Shown: positions 32,302-41,922 of the stretch, piece by piece
Position numbering within the stretch: position 1 is the first letter of the stretch
How the letters are laid out: every line of letters starts with the position of its first letter
Assembly (NCBI RefSeq): GCF_030316825.1
Contig: NZ_JASZYU010000005.1
Location: 46,001 to 110,000, forward strand
Reading direction: 5' to 3'
Length of the DNA: 64,000 nucleotides
From: Variovorax fucosicus
GTDB taxonomy: Bacteria; Pseudomonadota; Gammaproteobacteria; Burkholderiales; Burkholderiaceae_C
Translations under genes and position numbers: made by a program
Notes under the pieces: generated by a model
What the model saw: the letters and a program-made list of their open reading frames with translations, nothing else
What the model was told of the DNA's origin: nothing
Databases searched by the model: none

Positions 32302-34494
32302 CTACAAATTGGCCAGGGCCGCGCGCACTTCGTCCTTGCCGAGGATTTCGGTCAGGACCACCGGCGGTTTGCCGGGTGCCTGCAGCACATAAACCGGCAC
32401 GCCGTTGCGGCCCAGCGCCGCCAGCGCGGCAGTGATGGCCGGGTCGCGCCGCGTCCAGTCGGCGCGCAGCATCGCGACCTTCCGGGTGTCGAATTCGGCC
32501 AGCAGTTGGGTGTCGGCCAGCGTGCTCTTCTTGTTGTACTGGCAGGTCACGCACCAGGCGGCCGTGAAGTCGATGAAAACCGGTTGGCCGCCGCTGTTGA
32601 GCTCGCTCACGCGTTCGGTCGACCACTTCTGCCAGCGTGCCGACGAGGCCAGCGCGGCCGGCTCCACGGGCTGCAGCACATTCCGCCCGATGGCGCCCGT
32701 CAACAGCGCGCTGACCGCGATCAAAAGGCTCGCGACCACCACGCGCGTGCGGCCGCGCAGCGTGAAGGCCCAGACCACGGCCGCCAGGCACACCAGCAGC
32801 GCGAGCAAGGCACCGGCGCCGTCGACGCCGCTCTGCTGGCCGAGCACCCAGACCAGCCATGCCACGGTCGCGAACATCGGGAATGCAAGCAGGCGCCGCA
32901 GCGTCTGCATCCACGGGCCGGGCCTGGGCAGCAGCAGTGCCACCGCCGGGACGAATGCGGCCAGCAGGTAAGGCAGGGCCAGCCCGAGGCCGAGCGCGGC
33001 AAACAGCAGCAGCGCCTCGGCCGCCGGCAGCGCGATCGCGAGGCCGAGCGATGCGCCCATGAACGGCGCGCTGCAGGGCGAGGCAATCACCACCGCCAGC
33101 ACGCCGGAGAGAAAGTCGTTGGCCACCGGATGCCGGGCCTCGGCGGTGCAGACGCGGGACGGCGCCATCACGCCGAACTCGAACACGCCGGCCAGGTTCA
33201 GGCCGATCAACGTGAACAGTGCGGCGAGCGCCGCCACCACGGCGGGCGACTGCAGCTGGAAGCCCCAGCCCAGTTGCGAGCCGGCTGCGCGCAAGGCGAG
33301 CATGGCGCCACCCAGCGCCAGCACCGACACCATCACGCCGGCGGTGTAGGCAATCCCGGCGGTGCGGTGTGCGCTGCGGTCACCGGCCTGGCGCGCGAAG
33401 CCGAGCACCTTGATCGCCAGCACCGGGAACACGCAGGGCATCAGGTTCAGCAGCAGACCGCCGACCAGCGCGCCGATCAGCGCCATCCAGAAGCTGCCGG
33501 CGGCGGGGGTGGCAGGGGCGGCTGAGCCGGCCGCTGCGGCATTGCCCGCCAGCGCCGCCTGCAGCGCCGGCGAGACTTCGGTCCGCGCCACGGCGGCCGG
33601 CCAGGTGCCGCTGACCGGCGCCTCGGCGCGCCATGCCACCGGCTGCCCGGCCGCCCGATCGGCCGCGGCCAGCGCCACCACCACCGGCATCGCGTCCGGG
33701 CTGGCGCTGCGCTGCTCGGCGAGGGGCATTGCGGCTGTCCAGGTGTCGCCGTCCCAGGCCTGCGTCCAGTCCTTGCCCGACACCGCGGCGGTGCGGATCA
33801 CCTCGCCGGTTTCGGGGAAGAAGTCGAGCGTCTTGCCGCGTGCTGCGGCCGGCAAGCCTTCGAGCCGCACCTTGAGTGTCTGACCGTCCACCTCGATCGC
33901 GCCCGGCTGGCGCAGCGCCACCGGTTCGGCCGCCCGCGCCGCGTCGAACTCGGCCTTGTGCAGGGCGGTGGAGCCCTGCAGCGGCAGCGTCAGGGCGAAC
34001 TCACCGTCCTCGGGAATGCATTCCTTGCGACAGACCAGCCAGGAGGCCTTGAGCCTGATCTCGGCGCCCGGCGTGCCCGCCAGCGTCGCCGGTGGCTGGA
34101 AATTGGACGCCACCGTCAGCGGCACCGGCAGCAGCACCGTGCCTTCGTAGCCGTAGTTGGCCAGCGTACCGACCGGGATCTTGGTCGGCACCGGCCAGGC
34201 GATGTCGCCGGCCGTGATGCCGGCCGGCAGCGTGAACGCCAGCTCGGTCGGCAGGCCCGAATCGCCCGCATTTTTCCAGTAGGTGTGCCACTCGGGCTGG
34301 TGCGTGATCTGCAACCCGACCTGGACCGGCGCACCGGGCGACACGCCATCGGGCGCATGGGCGATGAGCTCGGCGCGCACATGCGGCGTCGTCACCACTG
34401 CGCTGGTCTTCGGCGCCAATTGCGCGGCAGCCGGCATGCAGAGGGTGCAGGCCGCTATCAAAAGCGTAGCGAGAGGGGCGCGGAGCGGGATCAT
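32302..34494 (-). CDS. dsbD: Thiol:disulfide interchange protein DsbD family
   Basis: 730 residues. Signal peptide (MIPLRAPLATLLIAACTLCM), an N-terminal periplasmic domain with WLVCRKECIPEDG, eight or so transmembrane helices including LMPCVFPVLAIKVLGF and SPCSAPFMGASLGLA (paired membrane Cys), and a C-terminal thioredoxin domain FTAAWCVTCQ. It passes electrons from cytoplasmic thioredoxin to periplasmic partners. Size and the N-domain are closest to the DsbD/ScsB-like family. ATG 34494 is chosen because the signal peptide starts there; the frame is open upstream. Confidence 0.92.
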   Translation of the reverse strand: MIPLRAPLATLLIAACTLCMPAAAQLAPKTSAVVTTPHVRAELIAHAPDGVSPGAPVQVGLQITHQPEWHTYWKNAGDSGLPTELAFTLPAGITAGDIAWPVPTKIPVGTLANYGYEGTVLLPVPLTVASNFQPPATLAGTPGAEIRLKASWLVCRKECIPEDGEFALTLPLQGSTALHKAEFDAARAAEPVALRQPGAIEVDGQTLKVRLEGLPAAARGKTLDFFPETGEVIRTAAVSGKDWTQAWDGDTWTAAMPLAEQRSASPDAMPVVVALAAADRAAGQPVAWRAEAPVSGTWPAAVARTEVSPALQAALAGNAAAAGSAAPATPAAGSFWMALIGALVGGLLLNLMPCVFPVLAIKVLGFARQAGDRSAHRTAGIAYTAGVMVSVLALGGAMLALRAAGSQLGWGFQLQSPAVVAALAALFTLIGLNLAGVFEFGVMAPSRVCTAEARHPVANDFLSGVLAVVIASPCSAPFMGASLGLAIALPAAEALLLFAALGLGLALPYLLAAFVPAVALLLPRPGPWMQTLRRLLAFPMFATVAWLVWVLGQQSGVDGAGALLALLVCLAAVVWAFTLRGRTRVVVASLLIAVSALLTGAIGRNVLQPVEPAALASSARWQKWSTERVSELNSGGQPVFIDFTAAWCVTCQYNKKSTLADTQLLAEFDTRKVAMLRADWTRRDPAITAALAALGRNGVPVYVLQAPGKPPVVLTEILGKDEVRAALANL

Positions 34495-34549
34495 GCCGAA
34501 GGTCGGAGCGCCGGGCTCGTCAGGAAGTTCCGGGCGCATGTGGCGGCCA

Positions 34550-35302
34550 TCAGGCGGCCCAGCCAAGCACGACGCGTCGGCTGTTGGCGCTCTTCTTCTC
34601 GATCTTGGTCACCACCACCGCGCCGATCTCCGACGTGTTTGCAACGTGCGTGCCACCGCAGGGCTGGAAGTCGATCTGTTCATCGCGCCCGATCCGGATC
34701 GTGCGCACGGTGCCGGTGCCGCGCGGCGGTTGCACGCTCATGCTCTTGACCAGCGCCGGGTTGGCGTCGAGCTCGGCGTCGGTGATGGCGCCCACCACCA
34801 GCGGATGGGCGGCACCGACCAGCTGCGCCAGGCCGGCGGTCAGCGCCTCCTTGTCGAGCGGGTCGGTCATGTGGAAGTCGAGCCGCGCGTACTCGGGCGT
34901 GATCGAGCAGCCGTTCACCGGCTGCGGCACCAGGTGGCAGAGCAGGTGCGTCGCGGTATGGAATCGCATGAGCTTGTGGCGGCGTTCCCAGTCGATGCGG
35001 GCCGTCACGGCATCGCCGGGCTTCAGCGCCGCGAGCATTTCGGCCTGTGCCGCAGCATCGGTCAGGGGCAGGTGCAGGATCTCTTCGGTCGGCTTGCCCT
35101 CGGCGTCCTTCGCCTTGCGCGAGTCGGCAATGGCGAGCTCGCGGCCGTCTGCCAGCACAAGCACCCCGCTGTCGCCGGCCTGGCCGCCGCCGAGCGGATA
35201 GAACACCGTGCGGTCGAGCACGATGCCCGCGTCGTCGATGCGCACGATGCGGGCTTCGCATTGGCGCAGGTAGGCGTCGGCGCGGAACAGGTCGTCGGTC
35301 AT
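34550..35302 (-). CDS. alaX: Alanyl-tRNA editing protein (AlaX)
   Basis: 250 residues of the AlaX/ThrRS second additional domain family. Zinc-binding motifs HTATHLLCHL (HxxxH) and CGGTHVANTSEIG (C..xxxH) are present, with FYPLGGGQAGDSG near the N-terminus. It hydrolyses Ser or Gly mischarged to tRNA-Ala. The ATG 35302 start is clear. It ends just before dsbD; the two are on the same strand. Confidence 0.93.
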   Translation of the reverse strand: MTDDLFRADAYLRQCEARIVRIDDAGIVLDRTVFYPLGGGQAGDSGVLVLADGRELAIADSRKAKDAEGKPTEEILHLPLTDAAAQAEMLAALKPGDAVTARIDWERRHKLMRFHTATHLLCHLVPQPVNGCSITPEYARLDFHMTDPLDKEALTAGLAQLVGAAHPLVVGAITDAELDANPALVKSMSVQPPRGTGTVRTIRIGRDEQIDFQPCGGTHVANTSEIGAVVVTKIEKKSANSRRVVLGWAA

Positions 35303-35416
35303 GGCCCGATGGTACCGGCGCCGCGGTTTTGGGGCTCGACCACGCCGGAATGCGCCCGCAGCCGACAGTGGCGGGGCGCAGACGAGGGCAGAGTCGGGGC
35401 TTCAAGGAGACATTGC

Positions 35417-36757
35417 ATGGTTCGAAATCCTTCCGTTCTGCTGCTGGCCGCCGTGCTGCTGGCCGGCTGCGGCGAAACCGCCAGGCTCCCGTTCGAGGCC
35501 GGCACCGGCCCCAAGCCCGAGTTGCCGCCGCCTAACAAGACGCTGTTCCCCACCGTCAACATCGCGCCGGCCATGGGCTGGACGGACACGCAGGGCCCGG
35601 CCGCGCTGCCCGGCTTCAAGGTCACGGCGCTGGCGCGCAACCTCGACCATCCACGCTGGGTCTACGTGCTGCCGAACGGCGACGTGCTGGTGGCCGAGAG
35701 CAACAAGCCGCCCAAGCCCGAGGGCGCGCGGGATGGCGGCGGCGGCATCTTCGACCGCATCAAGGGCATGGTGCAGGGCTTCATCATGAAGCGCGCTGGC
35801 GCCGGCGTGCCGAGCGCCAACCGCATCACGCTGCTGCGCGATGCCGATGGGGACGGCGTCGCCGAGGTGCGCACCGTGTTCGCGCAGAGCCTCACGTCTC
35901 CGTTCGGCATGGCGCTGGTCGGCAACGAGCTGTTCATCGCCAATGCCGATGCGCTCGTGAAGGTGCCGTACACCGAGGGCCAGACCTCTGCCGGCGGCCC
36001 GCCGGTCAAGGTGACCGACCTGCCGGCCGGCATCAACCACCACTGGACCAAGAACGTCATCGCCAATGCCGACGGCAGCAAGCTCTATGTGACGGTCGGC
36101 TCCAACAGCAACATCGGCGAGAACGGCTTCCCGGCCGAGGAAGGCCGCGCCGCGATCTGGGAGGTCGACCGCGCAACCGGCGCCAAGCGCCTGTTTGCCG
36201 GCGGTCTGCGCAACCCTAACGGGCTGGGCTGGGAGCCGGAAACGAAGGCGCTGTGGACGGTGGTGAACGAGCGCGACGAGATCGGCAGCGATCTGGTGCC
36301 CGACTACCTGACTTCCGTGAAGGAGGGCGCTTCCTACGGCTGGCCTTGGAGCTACTGGGGCGGCAACGTCGACATTCGCGTGCAGCCGCAGCGGCCCGAA
36401 CTGGTCGCGCAGGCCGTCGCGCCCGACTATGCGCTCGGCACCCATGTGGCGCCGCTGGGGCTGGCGTTCTCGGACACCCGCGGCATGCCGGCGGAATTTG
36501 CGAGCGGCGTTTTCGTCGGCGAGCACGGCTCCTGGAACCGCAAGCCGCTATCGGGCTACAAGGTGGTGTTCGTGCCCTTCATCGGCGGCCGGCCGAGCGG
36601 CCCACCGAAGGACTTTCTGACCGGTTTCCTGAGCGCGGATGAGAAAGCCATGGGCCGACCGGTCGGCGTGGCGCTCGACAAGGGCGGAGCGTTGCTGGTG
36701 GCCGACGACGTGGGCAACACCGTCTGGCGCGTGTCCCGCAGCAGCAACAAGCAGTAG
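35417..36757 (+). CDS. PQQ-type glucose/sorbosone dehydrogenase-fold lipoprotein
   Basis: 446 residues. Lipobox LLAGC predicts membrane anchoring. The rest is a six-bladed beta-propeller of the GSDH/sorbosone dehydrogenase family: LPGFKVTALARNLDHPRWVY, SPFGMALVGNELFIANAD, GLRNPNGLGWEP, EGASYGWPWSYWG, FVGEHGSWNRKPLSGYKV and GRPVGVALDKGGALLVADD. PQQ binding is plausible but no PQQ synthesis genes are here. AAGGAGA (35404-35410) fixes ATG 35417. Confidence 0.9.
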   Translation: MVRNPSVLLLAAVLLAGCGETARLPFEAGTGPKPELPPPNKTLFPTVNIAPAMGWTDTQGPAALPGFKVTALARNLDHPRWVYVLPNGDVLVAESNKPPKPEGARDGGGGIFDRIKGMVQGFIMKRAGAGVPSANRITLLRDADGDGVAEVRTVFAQSLTSPFGMALVGNELFIANADALVKVPYTEGQTSAGGPPVKVTDLPAGINHHWTKNVIANADGSKLYVTVGSNSNIGENGFPAEEGRAAIWEVDRATGAKRLFAGGLRNPNGLGWEPETKALWTVVNERDEIGSDLVPDYLTSVKEGASYGWPWSYWGGNVDIRVQPQRPELVAQAVAPDYALGTHVAPLGLAFSDTRGMPAEFASGVFVGEHGSWNRKPLSGYKVVFVPFIGGRPSGPPKDFLTGFLSADEKAMGRPVGVALDKGGALLVADDVGNTVWRVSRSSNKQ

Positions 36758-36783
36758 ACGCTGCCGCTGAGACACCGGGCTTG

Positions 36784-37794
36784 CTAGAAGCCCTGCAGCA
36801 CCACCTTGCCCTGCGCTGTGCCGCTTTCGATCAGCGCATGCGCCTTCTTCAGATTGGCCGCATTGATGGCGCCGAAGCTCGCATTGGCCGTGGTGCGTAC
36901 CTTGCCCGTGTCGACCAATGCCGCCACCTCGGCCAGCAGCTTGCCTTGTTCGGCCATGTCCGGCGTTTCGAAGCGCGACCGCGCGAACATCATTTCCCAG
37001 TGCAGCGAGAGGCACTTGGTCTTGAGTGGCATCACGTCCAGCGTGGGCATGTCGTCGATCACCGCGATCGCGCCTTGTGGCTTGAGCGATTCGATGATCT
37101 GCGCGTAGTGCAACTGCGTCTGCGTGAGGCTCGCGACCATGTCGACCTCGCCCAGGCCCGCCGCCTTGAGCTCTGCAGCCAGCGGCTTCGAGTGGTCGAT
37201 CACCGCGTGCGCGCCGAGGTCGAGGCACCACTGGCGTGTCGCGGCGCGCGACGCAGTCGCCACCACCTTGAGCTGCGTGAGCTGGCGTGCCAGCTGAATG
37301 AGGATCGAGCCGACGCCGCCGGCGCCGCCGACCACCAGCAGTGTCTGCCCCGCGCCGCCGTCCTTCGGCACGCCGAGGCGCTCGAACAGCAGTTCGTAGG
37401 CGGTGATGGTGGTGAGCGGCAGCGCGGCCGCCTGGGCATCGTCCAGCGTTCTTGGCGCCAGCGCGACGATGCGCTCGTCCACCGCATGCAACTCGCTGTT
37501 GGCGCCGGGCCGGGTGATCGAACCGGCGTAGTAGACGCGGTCGCCGACCTTGAAGCCGATGACGCCGGCACCGATCGCTTCGACGGTGCCGACTGCGTCC
37601 CAGCCCAGCACCTTGGCCCGGCCGGCCTCGGGCGCCGCGTTCTTGCGCACCTTGGTGTCGACCGGGTTGACCGAGATGGCCTTCACGCGCACCAGCAGGT
37701 CGCGCGGGCCGGGCGTCGGATCGGGCAGGGTCAGGTCTTGCAGCGAGTCCGCGTTGTCGATCGGAAGCGCTTGGTAGTAGCCGATGGCTCTCAT
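36784..37794 (-). CDS. Zinc-binding alcohol dehydrogenase family oxidoreductase
   Basis: 336 residues, MDR superfamily (quinone oxidoreductase/zeta-crystallin type). NAD(P) motif VVGGAGGVGSILIQLAR; GWDAVGTVEAIGAGV and LPLTTITAYELLFERLGV are family blocks. No catalytic-zinc Cys ligand set is visible, as in zinc-free quinone reductases. ATG 37794 has AAGGA upstream. Divergent from a LysR gene, its probable regulator. Confidence 0.9.
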   Translation of the reverse strand: MRAIGYYQALPIDNADSLQDLTLPDPTPGPRDLLVRVKAISVNPVDTKVRKNAAPEAGRAKVLGWDAVGTVEAIGAGVIGFKVGDRVYYAGSITRPGANSELHAVDERIVALAPRTLDDAQAAALPLTTITAYELLFERLGVPKDGGAGQTLLVVGGAGGVGSILIQLARQLTQLKVVATASRAATRQWCLDLGAHAVIDHSKPLAAELKAAGLGEVDMVASLTQTQLHYAQIIESLKPQGAIAVIDDMPTLDVMPLKTKCLSLHWEMMFARSRFETPDMAEQGKLLAEVAALVDTGKVRTTANASFGAINAANLKKAHALIESGTAQGKVVLQGF

Positions 37795-37882
37795 GGGAAG
37801 TAGTCCTTTCTGAAACAGATGCCTGGACTGTAGGATGCCAAGCAAGAGTTGATAAGACGGCTTAGAAAAGCATCACTTTCAA

Positions 37883-38794
37883 ATGGCAATTGAAAATATC
37901 GCGGATCTGCAGGTGCTGGTGCACACCGCGCGCGGCGGCACGCTGACGGCCGCCGCCCGCGCGCTCGGAATCACGCCGGCTGCTGCCAGTGCGACGTTGA
38001 AGCGGCTCGAAGCGCAGCTCGGTGCGCGACTGTTCGAGCGCTCGACGCGCGCTATGCGCCTGACGCCGCAAGGCCAGACCCTGCTCGACTACGCGGGCCG
38101 CGCCTTCGAGCTGCTGGCGGAAGGCGAATCGCTGGTGGCCGCCGACGGCGGTGCGCTCGTCGGCACGGTGCGCGTGGCCGCGCCATCGGATCTCACACGC
38201 CGGGTGCTGATGCCCTGGTTCGACGAATTCCTTTTGCTCCACCCCGGCGTCCAGCTCGCGCTGTCGATCGGCGACCGTCCGCTCGACGTGACGCGCGACG
38301 AGGTCGATGTCGCGCTGCGCTACGGCCTGCTGGCCGATTCGCGTCTGGTGGCACGGCGCCTGGCCGAGGCGCGACCGGTGCTGTGCGCGTCGCCCGACTA
38401 CCTGCGCCGCCATCCGGCACCGCAGGCGCCGCACGACCTGTTGCAGCACAACTGCCTGACCTTTCACCGCGGCGGCCGACGCCAGCGACTCTGGCGTTTT
38501 CTGCGCGACGGACAATGGACGCAAGTGCGCGTCGATGGCGATCGCAGCGCCGACGACGCCTCGCTCGCACGCCAGTGGGCGCTGGCCGGCGTCGGCATCA
38601 CCTTCAAATCCGAACTCGACGTGCAGCAGGACGAAGCAGCCGGCCATCTGGTACGGCTCTTGCCTGACTGGGACACCGAGCCTTATCCCTTGCATGCGCT
38701 GTTGCCCAGTGGTCGCTTCGTGCCGGCGCGTGTACGGGCGCTGGTGGACTTCCTGGCCCGTAAATTCGAACCCACACTGTCTGCACCTTCATGA
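37883..38794 (+). CDS. LysR-family regulator divergent from the oxidoreductase
   Basis: 303 residues: helix-turn-helix (TARGGTLTAAARALGITPAA with LKRLEAQLGARLFERS) and a LysR effector domain (VGTVRVAAPSDLTRRVL ... VALRYGLLADS). The closeness of the effector part to LysRs of the YafC/DmlR branch suggests control of a divergent catabolic or detox gene. A TTTCAA-N7-TTGAAA dyad overlaps its start codon. Its stop overlaps the SET gene start by ATGA. Confidence 0.93.
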   Translation: MAIENIADLQVLVHTARGGTLTAAARALGITPAAASATLKRLEAQLGARLFERSTRAMRLTPQGQTLLDYAGRAFELLAEGESLVAADGGALVGTVRVAAPSDLTRRVLMPWFDEFLLLHPGVQLALSIGDRPLDVTRDEVDVALRYGLLADSRLVARRLAEARPVLCASPDYLRRHPAPQAPHDLLQHNCLTFHRGGRRQRLWRFLRDGQWTQVRVDGDRSADDASLARQWALAGVGITFKSELDVQQDEAAGHLVRLLPDWDTEPYPLHALLPSGRFVPARVRALVDFLARKFEPTLSAPS

Positions 38795-39282
38795 GCAAGC
38801 CGCGATCCGCCCCTTCGACCACGCCCAACCTGCGCGTTTCCGCGAGCGGCGTGCACGGCCTCGGTGCCTACGCGACCCGGCCGCTGCCGGCCGGCGCCTT
38901 CCTGGGGCTCTACGAGGGGCGGCGCTACACCCCGGCGCAGATTGCCGCCAAGACCTGGGATGACAGCCTGACCTACCTGTTCAAGCTGTCGAACGACGAA
39001 ACCATCGACGGCGCCAAGGGCGGCAACGCCACGCGCCACCTCAACCATTCGTGCGACCCCAACTGCGAGGCCGTCGAAGACTACGACGAGGCCGGTCGCA
39101 TGGTGCTCCGGTTCCAGACGCTGGTGGAGGTCGATGCCGGCGACGAGTTGTTCATCGACTACAGCCTCACGGCAGACGATGGCTCCTCGCCCGCGGACTA
39201 CCTGTGCTACTGCGGCACCGATGCCTGCCGGGGAACGATGTTGGCCGCGGCCGATGCGGATGTCGACGAAGCGGCCGGCTGA
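38791..39282 (+). CDS. SET-domain protein (lysine methyltransferase-like)
   Basis: 163 residues, a minimal SET domain: SGVHGLGAYATRPLPAG (SAM-binding), ATRHLNHSCDPNCEA (the NHSCxPN block), GDELFIDYSLTADD (catalytic Tyr), and a short post-SET cysteine cluster CYCGTDACRG with the NHSC Cys for a zinc site. Bacterial SET proteins of this type methylate lysines of few known targets. Translationally coupled to the LysR gene by ATGA. Confidence 0.9.
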   Translation: MSKPRSAPSTTPNLRVSASGVHGLGAYATRPLPAGAFLGLYEGRRYTPAQIAAKTWDDSLTYLFKLSNDETIDGAKGGNATRHLNHSCDPNCEAVEDYDEAGRMVLRFQTLVEVDAGDELFIDYSLTADDGSSPADYLCYCGTDACRGTMLAAADADVDEAAG

Positions 39283-39303
39283 CCGCGGCGCCGCTTCGCG
39301 GCC

Positions 39304-39696
39304 TCACGCCGGCGCGTGGCAGGCCACGCAGAACTTGTTGCCGTCGGGGTCGCGAAAGTAGGCGCCGTAGTAGTGCGCGTGGTACTGCGGCCTCGGGCCC
39401 GGCGCGCCTTCGCAACTGCCGCCATGGTCGAGTGCTGCCTGGTGTGCGGCATGCACGGCCGCACGGCTCGGCGCCGCGAAAGCCACCATCTGCCCGTTGC
39501 CCGGGGCGTGCGGCTGGCCGTTCCAGGGCTTGCAGATCACGAAGAAGGGCCGCGATCGATCAGCGCTGTGCCAGCCGGCCCAGGGCTTGTCGCGTTCGCA
39601 GAAGCGAAGCTCGACACCGAGGCTGGCCATCACGGCGCTGTGAAAAACCAGTGCGCGCTCGAAATCGCTGACGCTGACGAAGACATGTGAAAACAC
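39304..39696 (-). CDS. VOC family protein
   Basis: 130 residues, one vicinal-oxygen-chelate domain: MFSHVFVSVSDFERALVFHS, FVICKPWNGQP, MVAFAAPSRAAVHAAHQAAL, YFRDPDGNKFCVACH. This is the glyoxalase/bleomycin-resistance type; the substrate is unknown. GTG 39696 is supported by GAGGAG seven bases upstream. Confidence 0.88.
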   Translation of the reverse strand: MFSHVFVSVSDFERALVFHSAVMASLGVELRFCERDKPWAGWHSADRSRPFFVICKPWNGQPHAPGNGQMVAFAAPSRAAVHAAHQAALDHGGSCEGAPGPRPQYHAHYYGAYFRDPDGNKFCVACHAPA

Positions 39697-39764
39697 GGTC
39701 GGCTCCTCGGTCGGGCATTGCAGGGGGTCGGTCCGCGGGACTGCACGGCTCTAAGATCGCGGGC

Positions 39765-40586
39765 ATGAATCCCTCCGATCGCACGCCTCTGCCCAGCCGC
39801 TTCTGGGCCGACCTCACGACGCGCGATTTTGCCGCGCTCGACCCGGCCCGCACGGTTGCGGTGCTGCCGCTCGGCGCCACCGAGCAGCACGGCCCGCATC
39901 TGCCGCTCGGCGTCGATACCCGGCTGGTCGACGGCATCGTCTCGGCGGCGCTGCCGCAGCTGGCCGCCGATCTGCCGGTGCTGTTTTTGCCCACCCAGGC
40001 GATCGGCCTGAGCCCCGAGCACGCGCGCTTCGCCGGCACGCTCACGCTCTCGTCGGAAACGCTGATCCGGTTGTGGAAGGACATCGGCGCCGGCGTCGCG
40101 CGTGCCGGCGTGAAGAAGCTGGTGCTGTTCAACGCGCATGGCGGGCACGTCGGTGCGATGGACATCGTTGCGCGCGAACTGCGCGAGGCACACGACCTGA
40201 TCGTCTACAGCGTGAGTTGGTTCAACCTGCCGCTGGGCCAGGCCAACGCGCAGTTCAGTGCCGAAGAGCACCGCTTCGGCGTGCATGCGGGGGAAGTCGA
40301 GACCTCGATGATGCTGGCGCTGCACGCGCCGCTGGTGCGCACCGATGCAGCGCAGGATTTCACATCGAGCGCCCGGCAGCGCGCGGCCGACTACGCGATC
40401 CTCGGCAACGGCAAGAGCGCCAAGCTCGGCTGGGCCATGCAGGACTACAACGCGCACGGTGCGGCCGGCAATGCGGCGGCGGCGACGGCCGACAAGGGCC
40501 GCCAGGTGGTCGAGGCGGCGGCGGCGCAACTGGCGTTGCTGCTTGGTGAAGTCGCCTCATTGCCGCTCTCCACGCTGGCGTCCTGA
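39765..40586 (+). CDS. Creatininase family amidohydrolase
   Basis: 273 residues. Metal-binding blocks LPLGATEQHGPHLPLGVDT, LFNAHGGHVGAMD and HAGEVETSMML define the creatininase family. Members open amide rings (creatinine) or act in mycofactocin, riboflavin or FAPy processing; this copy's substrate is not evident. Start ATG 39765 follows the divergent VOC gene. Confidence 0.9.
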   Translation: MNPSDRTPLPSRFWADLTTRDFAALDPARTVAVLPLGATEQHGPHLPLGVDTRLVDGIVSAALPQLAADLPVLFLPTQAIGLSPEHARFAGTLTLSSETLIRLWKDIGAGVARAGVKKLVLFNAHGGHVGAMDIVARELREAHDLIVYSVSWFNLPLGQANAQFSAEEHRFGVHAGEVETSMMLALHAPLVRTDAAQDFTSSARQRAADYAILGNGKSAKLGWAMQDYNAHGAAGNAAAATADKGRQVVEAAAAQLALLLGEVASLPLSTLAS

Positions 40587-40609
40587 CGAGCGGCGACAAT
40601 CGGAGCCGA

Positions 40610-41290
40610 ATGACGACCGATACCGCCCCCGCCCCCGCCGCTTCGCGCGCCCCCCAAAAACGCAAGCCGCGCCCCGACGGCCCGCCGCCCCAGGCGCAAG
40701 CCCAGGGCGCGAAGCGTGCCCGCAAGCCGCATCCCACGCTCGAACTGCTGTTCGGCCTGTACCCCGATCTGTTCGGCGCGCGCTTCCTGCCGCTGCAGCG
40801 CGGCGTGTTCCAGGCGCTGCTGGAAAAACACCCCGAGGTGTTCCAGCGCGACGAACTCAAGGTCGCCCTGGGCCTGCACACGCGATCGACCAAGTACCTG
40901 GAGCGCGTGGCGGCCGGCGACAAGCGGCACGGCCTCGACGGTCAGCCGGTGGAAGACGTGGCACCCGAGCATGTGCACCACGCCATCCTCGAGGTGTTCA
41001 AGCGCCGCCAGGCGCGCACTGCCGACGATCTGCGCCCGCAGGTGCGCAAGCAATTGCTCGCCGCCTTCGAGCGCTCGGGCCTGGCGCGCGAGGACTATCT
41101 GGCGCTGGTGCGCGGACAGGACGCGGCCACCAACGAACTGGTCGACGAGGCGTTTGCCGAACTGGCGGCGCAGGTTGCCAAGCGCGAGGCGCTGCAACGC
41201 GCCTTTGCCGCCAGCGGCAAGTCGGTCGCCGAGTTTGCCGACATGTACGGGCTCGACCCGCGCGAAGTCGGCCGCACGCTGTCGGTCTGA
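40610..41290 (+). CDS. ProQ/FinO-domain RNA chaperone
   Basis: 226 residues. A Pro/Ala/Lys-rich disordered lead (~1-40), then the ProQ/FinO fold: LELLFGLYPDLFGARFLPLQ, HPEVFQRDELKVALGLHTRS, TKYLERVAAGDKRHGLDGQP. It would bind structured RNA ends. The C-terminal part (~120-226) is helical and unusual in length, with KREALQRAFAASGKSVAEFAD. 24 bases after the creatininase gene. Confidence 0.92.
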   Translation: MTTDTAPAPAASRAPQKRKPRPDGPPPQAQAQGAKRARKPHPTLELLFGLYPDLFGARFLPLQRGVFQALLEKHPEVFQRDELKVALGLHTRSTKYLERVAAGDKRHGLDGQPVEDVAPEHVHHAILEVFKRRQARTADDLRPQVRKQLLAAFERSGLAREDYLALVRGQDAATNELVDEAFAELAAQVAKREALQRAFAASGKSVAEFADMYGLDPREVGRTLSV

Positions 41291-41292
41291 GC

Positions 41293-41922
41293 TCAGCCCA
41301 CCAGCTGCGCCGGAACGGTTTCGGCCTCCCGGTCCGGAATGGTGCCATCGGGGCGCTCGAAGGTGCCGATCAGCAAGCCGCTCGCGATCGCGCGTTCGCG
41401 CAGCCGGTCGATCAGTTCGTCGCGGCCCGGCGTTTCGCTGAATCCCGGGCCGTCGCGCAGCGCGAACACCTGGAACGCATAGCGGTGCACGCCATGGCCC
41501 GGCGGCGGATCCGGTGGCAGCCAGGCGCCTTGCAGGTACGAGTTTCGCCCCATGTGCAGCCCTGCGCCGTCCTGCTCCGCACTGGGCATCGCAGCTTCGG
41601 CCAGGGTGCCGTCGCGTGTCGGCAGGTCGACCACGATCGCATGCACCAGCGGGTTGGGCGTGGGTGAGTCGGCATCTTCCACCAGCAGCACCACCGTGCT
41701 GGCTTCCGGCGGCAGCAGGCGCCAGGCGAGCGGCGGCGACACGCCCTCGCCGTCGGCGGTGTAGCGCCCGGGCATCGGCGCATGGTCGGCGAAGGCCAGG
41801 CTGCTGACCTCGATCGTGGCCATGCCGGCCCGCAGGCCCAGGGTGTTGAAGACGATCTTGTCGAGGCCCGCGCGCAGGTCGTGCAGCGCATGGCCGATGG
41901 CATCGGGAAGCTTTTCGAGCAT
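41293..41922 (-). CDS. YbhB/YbcL family Raf-kinase-inhibitor-like protein
   Basis: 209 residues of the PEBP family: FADHAPMPGRYTADGEGVSP, LAWRLLPPEASTVVLLVEDADSP (the conserved DxDxP-type pocket), HAIVVDLP, YLQGAWLPPDPPPGHGVHRY. Bacterial role unknown. An N-terminal helical extension (LEKLPDAIGHALHDLRAGLD) is typical of the longer subclass. ATG 41922 preferred over an upstream GTG. Confidence 0.9.
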   Translation of the reverse strand: MLEKLPDAIGHALHDLRAGLDKIVFNTLGLRAGMATIEVSSLAFADHAPMPGRYTADGEGVSPPLAWRLLPPEASTVVLLVEDADSPTPNPLVHAIVVDLPTRDGTLAEAAMPSAEQDGAGLHMGRNSYLQGAWLPPDPPPGHGVHRYAFQVFALRDGPGFSETPGRDELIDRLRERAIASGLLIGTFERPDGTIPDREAETVPAQLVG

